Shown here piece after piece: positions 1-12,447 of a DNA stretch of 64,000 nt (position 1 is the stretch's first letter; every line of letters starts with the position of its first letter). This DNA comes from Annona cherimola (Eukaryota > Streptophyta > Magnoliopsida > Magnoliales > Annonaceae), in NCBI GenBank assembly GCA_030490835.1, contig CM059977.1, forward strand, positions 36,105,676 to 36,169,675, read 5' to 3'. Position numbers and translations under genes: made by a program. Below the pieces are notes generated by a model. It worked only from the letters and a program-made list of their open reading frames with translations, was not told where the DNA came from and did no database searches.

Positions 1-239
1 ATTAGAGACGAATTATATATTTGTTAAGATATTATAAAAGAGAATTCTAAAAATTCTGTCAATTCTAGTTGTTTGAATTTTTGATAATTTGAAACCATTT
101 AAATCTGATTCTAGGTAACCTATACTAATCTCAACTCTATTTAGTATACCGCCATGGATACCATTTGACCAGATGTGGCTTTCTCATGTAAAATTATATA
201 ATATAATATATATATAGAGAGAGAGAGAGAAAGACATAA

Positions 240-480
240 GCTATTTGGTGCAATCCGCTGCAAAATGAGTTTCACACATGTCAAATGTTATGATACTTTA
301 TGCAATCATTCATCCTTATAAAAAATCATATCTTAGATGGTTTAGTTGTTGAAAATACCATTTGAAAATTTATGTGTACATTAAACTATTTTATTATATT
401 GATTTTGTATCATTTTAATATGAGGTCCGTACACATGTTTGATTTAGATGAAAATTGGTATGATAATAAAAGGCAAGTTT
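240..480. repeat. MITE family B copy, partial
   Basis: The stretch begins with a GGTGCAATCC-type end followed by a CAAAATGAG motif and carries the family body (ATACTTTATGCAATCATTC, TTTTATTATATTGATTTTG, GAGGTCCGTACACATG). The same body recurs at 1120-1340, 1351-1655, 24276-24570 and 24570-24915. No coding capacity. An (AG)n microsatellite lies just before it, at about 215-232. Superfamily not certain; a small non-autonomous DNA transposon is the likely identity. Confidence 0.55.
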
Positions 481-730
481 AGAAAGCAATAAAACTTTTA
501 CATGAAAAGTTTTTGATGTAAAAGCTTTTAAAATGGGAGAAAATAATGTGATATAAATTGGATAATGATGAGAAGTAAAGAGAATAAAGTTAAAATAGAT
601 AGGTTAGTTATATAATAGTTGTGTAGAAATAATTAAAAATAAGATAGTTGTACAAGAAAATGCGAAGAAATAATTAAAAAATATGATAGTTATGGAGAAT
701 GAAAATTTTTATTATTTCAAGCATGCCTAA
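470..730 (-). mobile_element. Tourist-like MITE (family A), minus orientation
   Basis: Reverse-complement copy of the commonest small element of the window. It reads AAAACTTTT, then GTTAAAATAGATAGG, then GTTGTGTAGAAATAATT, and ends with a CATGCCTAAA-type terminus. About 260 bp, non-coding. It faces the plus-strand copy at 832-1113 across about 100 bp, so the pair is an inverted repeat. Confidence 0.7.
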
Positions 731-831
731 ATTGAATAATTCTAAATACAGTAGGTAGGTAGATTTCTAATTCATGACCAATTGGGCCCCATAGTGCATG
801 GACCGCATGATATATCGCATGCATTGGATTA

Positions 832-1113
832 AGGGTGTGTTTGGCAATAAGTAGAAAATGTCAAGTTAAAAATTTTCAATTAAAACTTTTCACTATCTAC
901 AATTATTATATATTTTAATCAATTTTTCACATTCTCCTATACAACTACCCTACTTTTTAATCATTTCTACACAACTATCAACATAACTAACCTATCTATT
1001 TTAACTTTATCCTCTTTACTCCCCATCATTACCCCTATCATGTTACATTATTTGATAACTTTTACTTTTCAAAACTTTTGTCAAAAGTTTTATCCATTCC
1101 CAAACACACATTA
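832..1113 (+). mobile_element. Tourist-like MITE (family A), plus orientation
   Basis: Near-complete copy starting GGGTGTGTTTGGCAAT and ending CCCAAACACACAT, so the ends are inverted repeats. It is flanked on both sides by TAA, which fits the 3-bp TWA target duplication of PIF/Harbinger (Tourist) elements. The body contains CTACACAACTATC, CTAACCTATCTATTTTAAC and CATCATTACCCCTATC, which recur in the other family A copies. Non-coding, about 280 bp. Confidence 0.75.
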
Positions 1114-1119
1114 AAATTC

Positions 1120-1340
1120 ATAAATATATATAAAGAGAGAGAAGTTATATGATATAATTACATGCATTAAAATATATTAATACTTTATACAATCATTTAT
1201 TTATATATACTTATATCTTAGATAGTTTAAATATTGAAAAAATAACTTTAAATTTGATATTTATATCAAACTATTTTATTACATTGATTTTATACCCTTT
1301 TTAGATGAGGCCTATACACATATTTAATTTGGATGGAAAT
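1120..1340. repeat. MITE family B copy, partial
   Basis: Carries the family B body (ATATTAATACTTTATACAATC, CTTAGATAGTTTAAATATTG, ATGAGGCCTATACACAT) without clear terminal inverted repeats. It abuts the complete copy that follows. Non-coding. Confidence 0.5.
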
Positions 1341-1350
1341 TAGTATACTA

Positions 1351-1655
1351 CAGTGCGTTTGGCTCAAAATGGGTCTTATGTACATTTAAATATATTAATA
1401 CTTTATACAATCATCTATTTATGTATAAATTATATCTTACATAGTTTACACGTTGAAAAAACAAATTTAAAATTGAAATTTACATCAAACTATATATGTT
1501 ACGTTGATTTTGGACTATTTTCGGATGGAGCCCATACACACATCCAATTCTAATAAAAATTGATGTGCTAATAAAATAAATAATTTTAAATATATTCGGT
1601 GGAATAAACATATGTTTTACGATCATGTGTGGCCCATTTTGAACCAAATGCATTA
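1351..1655. mobile_element. MITE family B, near-complete copy
   Basis: The left end reads TGCGTTTGGCTCAAAATGGG. The right end is its imperfect reverse complement, CCCATTTTGAACCAAATGCA, giving about 20-bp terminal inverted repeats. The flanks TATACTA and TATACTT resemble a 7-8 bp target duplication, which would suit the hAT superfamily, but the match is imperfect. An ORF of 66 codons across it has no recognisable product. Confidence 0.6.
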
Positions 1656-1749
1656 TACTTTATGATGCATATAAATGCACAGGATAACTTCTCATACACA
1701 TATATATAATATAATGTATTGGGCCAACTCATGTTATAAGCCCATATAA

Positions 1750-1925
1750 TGAGTGATAAGATAAGGAGTAAAGAAATAATGTTAAAATAAATAAGATAAT
1801 TAAAAAAATAGTTATATGAATAGTTGTCAAGTAATGATTAAAAAAATAATATAACTATATAAAAAGATGTGAAGAAATAATTATAAAATAAGGTAGTTAT
1901 AGAGAGCGAAAGTTTTAAATTAAAT
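1750..1925 (-). repeat. Tourist-like MITE remnant
   Basis: Body of family A in reverse orientation (GAGTAAAGAAATAATGTTAAAATAAATA, GAAGAAATAATTATAAAATAAGG, TAGAGAGCGAAAG), with poorly preserved ends. Between it and the next copy I see only AT-rich sequence. Confidence 0.5.
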
Positions 1926-2158
1926 AGTTTGATCGAATGTAAAATACAATCTTTATCTATTTATTTTTGAAAAATCTTGTATTATTAAAGCAGTAAATTT
2001 GTATGTATTTTATCCATAACATGGATGCAATTAGGCTAACGTGACTAGTAATTTAAGAAAATTTTAGTGATTATAGTTATAATTAATTAATTATTCCATT
2101 TATAGGAATTAATCTTGAGAATTACAATTAATTTATAGGCCTAGGATCAGTTTTTCTA

Positions 2159-2420
2159 TTGGTGTGTTTGTTTTATCATAAAACTTTTCAATCAAAATTT
2201 TTTTCACCATTCACGATTACTCTATTTTTAATTATTTCCTCACATGTTTTTTTATATAAATGACTCTACTTTCAATCAATTTTACCCAACTATCTATACA
2301 ATTAATTTATCTATTCTAACTTTATTCTCTTTATTCTCCATTATTACCCTTGTCGTATCATATAATTTTCTTTCTTTTCAAAAAAATTTTATCCAAAAAT
2401 TTTATAACTGCGATACCAAG
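2159..2420 (+). mobile_element. Tourist-like MITE (family A)
   Basis: Starts GGTGTGTTTG, followed by AAACTTTTCAATC, TCTATTCTAACTTTATTCTC and CATTATTACCC, and ends in an ATCC-AAAATTTTATAAC tail. Same order of blocks as the copy at 832-1113. The 68-codon ORF inside is a by-product of this repeat. Confidence 0.6.
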
Positions 2421-4384
2421 AACAATGCGAGACCCCTACATTTTAATTAGGCCTTTAATTTTAAAAATTATATGATTGAAGTTGATGAATGAGATTAGGG
2501 CAAATGACCACATAAGGTAGTTAAATTAATCACCTTTACCCAACGTGGATTAATGTATAGAAAAAGACAAAATGAGGTATGAAAATGATGATATTGCATG
2601 GTTAAATATTCCATTAATTATGATTAAGTTGATGATAATTATGGGATAAATTAAGTCATTACTTGAAAAATTCATAACTTGACGCTCATAAGGCGGATTA
2701 ACATGAAATTTGAAAGGTAAGCACATATTGACGTGCTTTACCTCATGAATGGAATGGATTATGTTAATCATGATTGAATTATGATGATAATGATTTAATT
2801 CTATCAAATTCCATATGATATTTTCAAGTGCTCATATTTTGCACTAGAATGATTATTTTGAGATGAAAATTTTTATGAACAGCTAAAACGAAAGTGCTTT
2901 ATCATATGAATGGCTTTGATTAAGCTAAATTTCATGAAAAAATACCTAAAAATTTATGGTTAAAATCCTTTGACTTTTTGCTTCAAAAAGTGGCGTTTCA
3001 TTAATGCAAAAGTCAAAGAAATTAATTGTACAAATGAGGTGTCCAAAGGAGAGATTTTTGGGCAGATTTTTATTAATAAAAAAATAAAAAAATGCACCTA
3101 AAATTCCAGCTGGCCATGGATGTGTTCAGTAAAGAAAAATGGGCATTTTCATGTCACAAAATGACAAAATAGAGGACACATATGAACATGAAAGCAAAAC
3201 CCTAATTTCTTGAGTTAATTTTATGAATAAACAGAGGATATATATTGAGTTTAGAATTAAGAACTAATGATTAAGGTTTTTGCATATATATTAAAATTAG
3301 ATGCTAATATGGGAGCAAAATCTAATAGAAATGAAACAGAAACGCAAAATATGAAAGAAATAGTAAATGAATGATTTTTAGCATGAACATTTGTGTGAGA
3401 ACTCATGATATGATGATTAATAAACAATCCAATTTTTCACTTAAAAGGTTAAGCAGGTTGCAAATTAAAAATCTAAGAAAATCAACCTGAACAGGGTCCA
3501 ACCGTTGTCAGGATCGGCTGTACCAAATAATTTTTAATAATTTTTATACAAGGAATTTCTAGCTAAAACTTTTATATGATATATAAGACATCCTTAATAT
3601 CACTCAACAAAAATAAAAATTAAATTTTAGAGGGTATAAATATTCCTAATTATTAACGTGATTTGACCAATTTGAAATTAATGCTACTATCCAACAGAGT
3701 AAAAATACCTAAATAAATATAAATACTTAATATTTTATGCTGGAATTATTTATTTTGGTTAATTCATGTAGTTATTAAGGTATGATAGAAATTTTAAATT
3801 TAAAATCCTTGATTTGATTATAATTCAAAATTTTGAGAAATCAGTTTTTTTAATTTTAGCAATATGAACAGATTGAGGAATAAATTAAAATAAAAGTTAA
3901 ATTCTAAATTTTTGGAATAGAATTTAACTTATAATAGGATATAAATAAGTACCATAAATGATTATGAGAGTTTAACCTACTAGAGGTTGATTTTGAAAGA
4001 AATGATAAAACAATCACTAAGATACTTAGATATGTGAATATTAGAAAGTTAGATGTGAACTTAAGAAACCTTACTTGAACATAGATTATAGTTTCAAGTA
4101 AGTATTTTAAAGGATTGGAGAAGAAAATCAATGTCCTAAGTTGGGATATTTAATGAAATAAAATGAATATATGTGACTAAAGAGATGAGAATGTTCATCT
4201 CCAAGGAAAAATGGAATAAAGTTGGAATATTAAGAGTCGCACATATAAAATGCGACAATAAAAAGGGTTGGGAATAAGTTAATAAAAGGCAAAGTATGCA
4301 AATATATAATGTTATACCAGTGTATATAAGATGATTATTTTCACTTGTCTGGGGAAAGGCAAGGAAAAGATCGAAGGCGCGAGT

Positions 4385-4790
4385 TGATCGCTAAGGTAAG
4401 CAAGCAATCTTTTGAAAATATTAATTTCATTCCAAATGTTAAAATGATTGAAAGTGCTCGGTAATGATGCTCTATTTAGCATTTTCAAATTATTATTTTA
4501 TTAGCAATTATTGAAATGATATGAACTTGCATTATAAAGATGTTTCAAGATTGCTTACAAGGTAAGCAAGCAAACCTTCATGAATGTTGATTTTGTTTCA
4601 AGTATTTATATTGATGATTTTAGAATTGCTTACAGAGTAAGCAAGTTCAATTCTTGAAAATATGACTTTAATGAAAAGCCTCAGCATTGCTTCATTGTAA
4701 GCATGCTCAATTCTTGAAAGGATGATTTACTCTTTACTATTGACATGTTTCAAGGTGGTTTCATGTTAAGCAAGTTCTTAGAAATGCTAT
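4385..4790 (+). repeat. Degenerate tandem repeat with AAGCAAG cores
   Basis: Five irregularly spaced units, at about 4393, 4560, 4636, 4696 and 4763, each built around GTAAGCAAGC or a close variant followed by a CTTGAAAATATG-like tail. They lie inside long-LTR-like copy A; copy B keeps only one such unit near 9925. Spacing is roughly 65-165 bp. Confidence 0.55.
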
Positions 4791-5899
4791 TTCAAAAGCG
4801 CTTTATGATGACAGAGTTTCGACTCTTCTACAAGATGATATTTAAAAACAAACCTTGGGAAAGGAGTTTTCAAAAAAAAATGTGATTCTTCATATAATGG
4901 TATTTGTAAATAAATAAAGCTTTTGAAATGGTTTATATAAATATCATAAGATGAGTTATTTCGATGCTTTGAAATGGTCTATTGAAATATTTTAAGTCTC
5001 TTTGAAGAATGAAATACTTTGAAAATATGTTGTGTTATTGTTTCAAAAAGTTTTAAGGATGACCCACTCAATAAATTGATGATATGAAATGACTTGATGA
5101 CTATTAGGTTATGCAAACTTCTCTCTATATAAGAATGATAAAGATGTTGTGTGGACAAGACATATAATGCTAATAAAATGGAAGCAGATGTGTTTGCATA
5201 TCCTTTACTTATAAAAAGCCCAAAAATGAGAATAAAAATGTTTATAAGAAAAGCCTAATTTTCTCGAATATCGAAATATTTTAGAATCTCTTTATAATGA
5301 GAATTTTAAAATTGTTTACCAACAAACAAGGAATATTTTTTAAAATATTATGTTCTCAAATATTATAAATATTTTGAAAAATTGATTTACTAAAATGTTT
5401 CCAAAATTCTTTAAAGGTGGTCATCCTGACATCGTGATTTGAAGACGATTTATGAAAATATTTTATTTTTAAAATGATTATGCCTAGTTCTCAAGTGAGA
5501 AGGGCACAGTCTGCGGACTGAGTTAGATTATGTTATATCAAGTTTAGATTTGAAAAATGGCACAGTCTGTGGACTGTGTTGATTTTATGAAATCATGCTA
5601 GCATGACGATGCAGATATAAACAAGTGTGCATGAGGATCATGTAGTAGGTCCATAGTTGAGGTGGTTGCAGACCAGAGCCCACCTCTACCTATGGCCAAG
5701 TCGCTAAGGGAAGACTGCAGGTCGGCGGCTCCCTCCTTGAAATGGGAGTAGGATCATGGACGACTGCCTAGCTAGCAGTGCTGTCACATGGATGATTTCT
5801 TTTCTATGAAAGGATAATCACTTGGTAAGTGTCACTTACTAGAGAGTGAGACCTATATGCATATGTTTTGTTTTAAAAGCCCCAAAATAGGGACATGAG

Positions 5900-6560
5900 A
5901 TTATTTTTGGACATGATGATGTCCACAAGAAATGATGTTTGCCTAGAGATATTTCATGACATAACAATGTCCATAAAAAATAATGTTTACTCAAAGTTAT
6001 TTTACACAGACAAAAGGTTTATATGCATATGCTTTGCTTTTGAAAAGCCTAGAAATTTGGATATAAAAAGGTTTTGAAAAGTCCAAATATTGGGATATAA
6101 AAAGTCTATATGAAATTATTTGAGGAGATACAATTGTCATCATGATTAAATGTTTATATAAAATGGTTTTAGGACATACATTTGTCTTCACGATTAAATG
6201 TTTATCTGACAACGTGTTAGGATATACACTTCTTCTCATAATTAAATGTTTATATGACAATGCTTTAGGTCATACATTTGTCCTCATATAAAAAGATCTA
6301 TATGAAAATATTTTAGGACATATAATGATCTTCATATAAAAAAGTTTATGTAAAAATGTTTTAGGACATATACTTATCCTCATAATTAAATGTTTATATA
6401 ACAACGTTTTAGGACATACAAACGTCCTTATAAAAAAATGGTTTTTATGAAGGTTTTATATGGATGGTTTTTATGAAAGGTTTATACGAAAGGATTTATG
6501 AAGGGTTATATGAAAGGTTTTATGAATTATTTATACGAAAGGTTTTCATAAAAAGTTTCT
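5900..6560 (+). repeat. Minisatellite cluster inside copy A
   Basis: About six units of roughly 60 bp between 6100 and 6440, each with TTTTAGGACATAC, CTTGTCCTCAT and ATTAAATGTTTATATGACAAC-like blocks, preceded by two related units (GACATGATGATGTCCA, GACATAACAATGTCCA) near 5910-5980. From 6440 to 6560 follows a second short-period array built on TATGAAAGGTTT. Copy B lacks this expansion, which explains part of the length difference between the copies. Confidence 0.65.
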
Positions 6561-7026
6561 TCTTGTTGGTAGTTGATTGCTTTATAATCTCCTACCAAAC
6601 GACGAGAAATGCATTTATATGAAAAATGCAAAATGCTTGCTTACTGAGTTTATCATTCACATTTTATTTTCCCAACTCTAGACAGGTTTAAGGAAGCTCA
6701 AAAGGAGAAAGGATCTGATAAATTGAAGAAAAGAATGACTGGTATTTAATGTGTTAATAATTTGTTAGCTATCATATAAGAATTGATATGTTGAGAGAAT
6801 GGTTGGATGCCCGTATTGATTATAAAGATATTAGGTTATGAATGTTCATGATGTATGTACACAAATTAATATGTTACAAGTATATAGTTACTTGTGAAAT
6901 GAATGGTGAGAATGATAGGTTATGTGCAATTTGTTACAAGTATATGATGCTTTCAAAAGATTGAATGAGATGAAGGGAATAAAAAAAATTTCTGCTAAAC
7001 GAAATTATGAAACCCCAACCTAAGGA

Positions 7027-10000
7027 GGATTAATGTGTGCATTGAACATGTACATGGGATTTATATACTATTAAATGGAGTTTTTGGATGTTTATGTGAT
7101 TTTGCTAATTACTGCAATTAGGGTTAAGGATTAGCAATAATGATGTGATTAATCATTTTGAGCTAAAATGAGACAATGGAAATAGAGTAAATTATTATTG
7201 ATGTAAATGTGAAAATACATTATAGATAATCATTTTCCATTATTTAATATGAATTATGGGAATTTATATGATAATTGACAAGTTAATGGAAAAATACTAG
7301 AAAATTCATAACTCAACGCCCGTAAGGCGGATTCAAGTAAATTTTGAGATGGTAGTTGATGATGTTGGGTTTCGTATTATGAAATTATTGGATTATGAAA
7401 ATTCTTGATGAAATGAGTATAATGAATTATTGATCATATTTCAATTTCAACCGTTAACTTTAAACGGCTAGAAAGGGAGCTACCAAAGTCGGATTGAGGT
7501 GAAATTTGAAACGGTTCAATGAAATTATGAGATGTTTATTTTGGATGACTTAGATTAAGCTTGAAATGTTAAAAAAAATAACTACATTGAAAAAGGTAAG
7601 CATGGTTGACTAATGCACCTCAAAAGTATCCAACAATTAATGCTAGAGTACAATGCATAATTGCATGGTTTTAATGGGAGTTGAGGTGTCAAATGCAGCA
7701 CATTTCTAAGGTATTTGATACATTAATATAAAATGAAATATCCAAATAAAATCCTAGCAATGAATGTCCACAATTGATGAAGCTATGAGTGCTCAAGTGA
7801 GCATACGTGAGGTGTCCAAGGCAAGCACGTCCATGGGCTACATTGCTATTTATGTTTGATTTTTTTATTTTATAAATAATGCACACATATAGCTGACATG
7901 TTAGGATACATAAATGAGCATTCAATTATGTGGAAAAAATTCAATAAGAATCGTGAATTGCAGCTGCCATGAAAAGGTAAAAAAGTGGACAGCTTGTTGC
8001 ATGCAATTGATGTGTAATACTAAGTGTGATTTCTGCAATTTTTGGTAATTTTTTTAATACTGAATTAATGCATGAATTAAGAGGTAATTAGGTATATAAA
8101 TTACCCACATTTTGAAATTTTAAAAATGGAAAAAAATTGCTGGAAAAATGGACAGCAAATGACTTGCTAGATAGAGCAACTTGGACGGTCATGGATTAAA
8201 GTGATTTTCTAGATTTTTGAAAATGGTAAAAATCTAATTTACTAGGCTGTAATTTTGCCAAAAAATGAAGGTGATAAGCTACCATTTAATGGTGTGAAAA
8301 ATGTAGCAAATAGTGGGGCCCACAGCTGGAAAATCCATCACCTATGTAAGGCCATGCACGTTCATATGATGGAGCTTTAGAAAATTGGCTAAGTGCTGAA
8401 TTTTTCACCCCAAGGCACAGCAGCTCTCACGTACCATTTTCCCCAGCAAGGAAGAAGGAAAAACAAGGAAAAAGGGAAGAGATTTGTGGAGGAAAACTAT
8501 CTCCAAGTGCTAGGGTTTAAGTTAGCACAAATTCAAGTAAGTATATGTGTTGTTTGAATGGTTTATTTTGAGTTTTTAAACTCTAAAATGGGAATATGGA
8601 AGGGATGCTTAAAGGATCTAAAAAATGGTGATTTAACATACTTTTGAATGAATATTGAATGGGTATTAGGTTTCATATATGAATTTTCAAGTTTAAGTTG
8701 ATGAAAGTGAAGTTTTGCATGTGTATTAAGTGGAAAATTCAAGTTGGTAAACCCTAAATCTCCAAGACAAGTTGATGTTTTGATATGATGATGTGATTAG
8801 GTTATAAATCATGTATTTATGCAAAACATATATTGGTTTGTGCTTAAATGATGAATTTTTGAAGTTATGGAATGCAAAGTGATGATTTTAACCTAATTTC
8901 CATGTTTCTATGCTAAAAATGCTATGAAAATGGGTTTGCATATTTTATAAATATTATGTAGGGTAAAATACCCTAGGTTTAAGGTATTATGGATGCCCCA
9001 AAAGATTTGGGAAAAGAAGCCCTAAAACTGATTTTTATAGATTTTATGAAAGTGTGTCTAACTAATGTGAAACGGGACTCAAAACGTATAAGCAACTTGC
9101 TGTTTTGAGAAATGATAATTCATGAATGTTATATACGTGTTAAATTCATAAATATGGATTAAGAAAAGTGGGATTACATGCTGAAATTTCGGAATTATAT
9201 GACTGCTTAAGGTTATGTGTCAAAAGACACGTTAAATGGGCGAAAAACGGGTTCAAAACTTGCTGTTTTGGAAACCTATGGTGAATGGATTTAAATCCCA
9301 TGAAAATACCCTAAATGCAATGGTGATTAAGGGTCATTAACAGGCTGAAACATGGATTATATTTCTGATGTAGAAATTTTTATAAAATGCATGATATACA
9401 TGTTGCCAAATGAGCGTATGGGAAGGAATAGACATGCAAGGATGATGAATGGCTTGTGAAATGTGATTTTGTGCAAAAATGCATGAAAATATGATGAATT
9501 TCATGATTACATAACTGTTTTGAATTATATGATGTTAATTTCCAATTTTAGAATTATTTAATAGAGCTTAAGGTGATAACGGGTGCTTAGAACGAGCACC
9601 GATGCATGAATTTTGGAAAAAATGTGAAAAATGATAAATAGAGGTTAATGGACCTATAAGTGATAACCATTGAATGAATTTTATGTGATTTAAATGGTTA
9701 CCCAACTTATGGGGTTGGATATGTTATAAGTGAACCGATGAAATATGCGAGCATATGCTATATGAAAGCCTAATGACTTGAGAAGTCAAATGAATAATAC
9801 ATGTTAATGAAAATGGGTTGATAAACTAAATGAGATGCAAGGAAAAGAAATATATGAAAAATCATATTATTCTCATGTAGGCAAAGGCAAAGAAAAAGCT
9901 GAGACGGAAAGCTAAGGAACACGGGTAAGCAAGCAAATTTTCTAAAGGATTTTTGCTTTTCTAAATTGTCTATATAAATGCAATTTTTGCTTTAACTTGC

Positions 10001-11087
10001 TTGATGAAATTATGGAAATTGTTTCTAATGTGTTTAAGGATTGTCATCCCTTAGCAAAATGATGTTTTACTTCAAATACAATATTATGAAATTTCTCTTT
10101 GATAAATGCTATGGAAAAATGATGTGATTCTATGTTTCTGATTGAAAAATCATGCTAGCATGTTAAAGATGGATTTATGCAATGGTTCATGTGCACATGA
10201 TACTAGATCCACTTGAAGGGTATAAGCAGACCGATTGTCCCCCCTTGGTGTGGCCAAGTCGCTTAAAACAGGCACAAGGCCGGCGGCGCCCTCTCTGAAA
10301 TGGGAGTTAACGTGACGGATGGTCGCCTAGCTAGCTTCCATCCTAAGGGGAAAATGATATATATGTTCATATTTGATATGACATTATGCATATGGTACTC
10401 GTAATGGGTACAAGATTTCATGTTTTCAAAAGATACCTTAGACAAGGTATATGTTGCTTTCTAATATGATTTTAAACGAAAAATGTTGCCTGAAATGATT
10501 TGCCTGTAAAATGCAAATAGCTTGCTTATTGAGTTTCGACTCACGATTTTGTTTTCCAAACCCAAAGACAGGCGAAAGACAGGATATGGCGAAGGAGCAA
10601 GTGCAAGCCGGATAAAGAAATGGAAAAATTTAGAATTCTTATGTTATGAGAAAAATACTTGTGGAATGGTTGTAACCATTTGAATGTTTATGTTGATGAC
10701 TATGGTTAATGCATGTTGTGACATCTGATTTATGTAGATGATGAAATGTTTTGATCAGCATGCTTTGTATGTGATAATGGGTCAGAAATGACCTAGATAT
10801 GTTTGAGATAAAAACACGAGAAATTAAACTCTTATGAGAATGACAGTTAAGTGGATAAATATATGTTAAAACCCACTGTGTGATAGGGCAACAATCCTGA
10901 TCACGTTTACTAATCAATACGATCCCGAAGTAAGGGCTAAGTTGTGACGCTCAGTTTGGGACGCCACAGAAATTGATTTAAATATGCCGCTATGTGATCA
11001 GGGCAACAATCCTATTTTACATTTACCAATTGATATCAATCTTTGAATAAAGCTGAGGTCGTGACGCCTCGGGTTGGGGGCACCATG
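7027..11087 (+). repeat. Long-LTR-like repeat, copy B (degenerate)
   Basis: Second, head-to-tail copy of the 2548-7026 repeat, sharing the landmarks listed there and starting with a similar GGATTAATGTGTG block. Around 8400-8530 is a short, less AT-rich stretch (CACAGCAGCTCTCACG, AAGAAGGAAAAACAAGG, CTAGGGTTTAAG) that looks like the transcription-start and leader part of a plant LTR. The 3' end carries GTGACGC...GGGTTGGGGGC motifs. No coding capacity. The pair could be two LTRs whose internal region was lost, or two solo LTRs; I cannot separate these. Confidence 0.6.
10868..11087 (+). repeat. Two-unit tandem repeat at end of copy B
   Basis: Unit 1 (10868-10968) and unit 2 (10988-11085) each read GTGTGAT/GTGATC-AGGGCAACAATCCT, then TTTAC-AAT-GATA, then AAGGGCT/AAGCTGAGG, then GTGACGC followed by GGTTGGG or GTTTGGG and GCCACA/GCACCA. 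Period about 115 bp. This is a 3'-terminal duplication of the LTR-like repeat. Confidence 0.65.
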
Positions 11088-11480
11088 ATAACTTTCCAAA
11101 TACACCCTAAATTTATGCATTACAAAAATAAAGAATATAAAAGGTAAAACATATGAGGTTGTCAAAGTACACATGATCCATATGTATATTTGTAGATATG
11201 TTGGTCCACACAACATCTTTTATACATGAAATTATATATATTTTTATATTTTTAATTTTTTGAATTTTCAAATTGAAAATAAGTAAGAGCTTTTTGTATA
11301 TAAAATATTATTTTTATGTTAAAATTTTTTGAATATCCAAAACGAAAATAGGATTTTTGTCATTTTGGGAACTGAAAAAAACCTGACCATAGCCTAGGTT
11401 TCACTAGTAAGTGGTATGAGTGGAGTTCGAAACCAGGGAGGAGATCTCCATTACCTAATTTAAAAAAAAGAGATTTTTTT
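11088..11480. other. AT-rich spacer, no feature recognised
   Basis: I see no gene, RNA or clear repeat here. A CGAAACCAGGGAGG stretch near 11430 is the only GC-richer patch. Confidence 0.4.
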
Positions 11481-12447
11481 CTCCTACCTATGGATTTTTT
11501 GTATTTGTGCCTATGATTAAAATTTATTACAAATATGTCTAAGAATTTTAAAACTATTTGTAGTTATTCCTATGTCAAATGTTAATCACTTAGATTTTGA
11601 AATTTTAAAATGCCTAACCATTCATTGTTTTTATTAATGTAAATTTAGTTAATATATTAAAAACAGCATTGATTAATAATTTCATGGCCCCTAATAACCA
11701 TCAAACAATAACTTCATGGGGATTAATAAATATAAATTATTATAAAATTAATTATAGTCTATCAAAATATCCAATCAAAGTGATATTTGATCTATTAACA
11801 AAATTTGCATTAATAAATGTAATGAAGGATTTAGATTATTAGAAAGTATCCTATTTTTTAAAAAACTTACGAAAATTTTCTTTTTCCTATAACATTTATC
11901 TTTAATTCCTAGTATATATAATATTTTAAAAATTCTTATTACACTTGTAATATTTCATCATAAATTTCTATCACATTTATGTTGTCGCAATAGCTAGTAT
12001 CTACTAGTTAAAAAACAATTTTGTCTCACTAAAATTTCTTAATTTAAATTATTCAATATTAATATGATTCAATTAATAATGATAAATAATTAATTTATAG
12101 TAACAAATTATTCAAATATTATATTAAGATTAAATTATTTTGATTAAAAAAAATTTAGAAAAGCAAAATTGTCTATGCGGTGGAGATAGAAAACCGTAAT
12201 TTCAAAAGCACGTGTATGATAAAAATTTAAGAGAAAATATTTTATGTATAAAAGGAACTTTTTAAGTATTATGAATTTATTAAGAATTAGGGACAAATAT
12301 TATAAGTGCAAGAGAAATTTCACCTAAAAAATAAAAAGTTTATGCTTTGCCATATCAAATATTTTTAAAAATTTTAGACATATTTACAATAAGTTTCCAA
12401 TTATAAATATAAACTTAAATCTTACGAAAAACTATAGATAGGAGCAA
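11481..12447. mobile_element. Non-autonomous element with ~80-90 bp inverted ends
   Basis: The left arm begins CTCCTACCTATGG and runs through ACAAATATGTCTAAG. The right arm, read on the other strand, begins CTCCTATCTATAG and runs through GTAAATATGTCTAAA. The arms stay alignable for about 80-90 bp. The interior is AT-rich and non-coding. The size of about 970 bp and long inverted ends fit a foldback or Mutator-like non-autonomous element; the superfamily is inference. It ends about 160 bp before the start codon of the pseudouridine synthase gene. Confidence 0.6.

Larger units (their letters stand above)
2548..7026 (+). repeat. Long-LTR-like repeat, copy A (degenerate)
   Basis: About 4.5 kb of non-coding sequence homologous, block by block, to the next 4 kb. 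Shared landmarks are ATTCATAACTTGACGCTCATAAGGCGGATT (A at about 2669; B at about 7305), a run of AAGGTAAGCAAGCAA motifs (A 4393; B 9924), ATCATGCTAGCATG (A 5592; B 10148), GGCCAAGTCGCT with GGCGGC..CCCT..GAAATGGGAGT and CTAGCTAGC (A 5693-5775; B 10250-10335), and GCTTACTGAGTTT followed by GACAGG (A 6648; B 10520). No ORF of note. Length and layout resemble the very long LTRs of Ty3/gypsy Tekay/Del-type elements; that assignment is inference. No primer-binding site or polyprotein is seen. Confidence 0.6.

Noticed and set aside
6100..6440. Regularly spaced repeat resembling a CRISPR array
   Set aside because: Nuclear plant DNA, units are imperfect and contiguous without unique spacers; it is a minisatellite.
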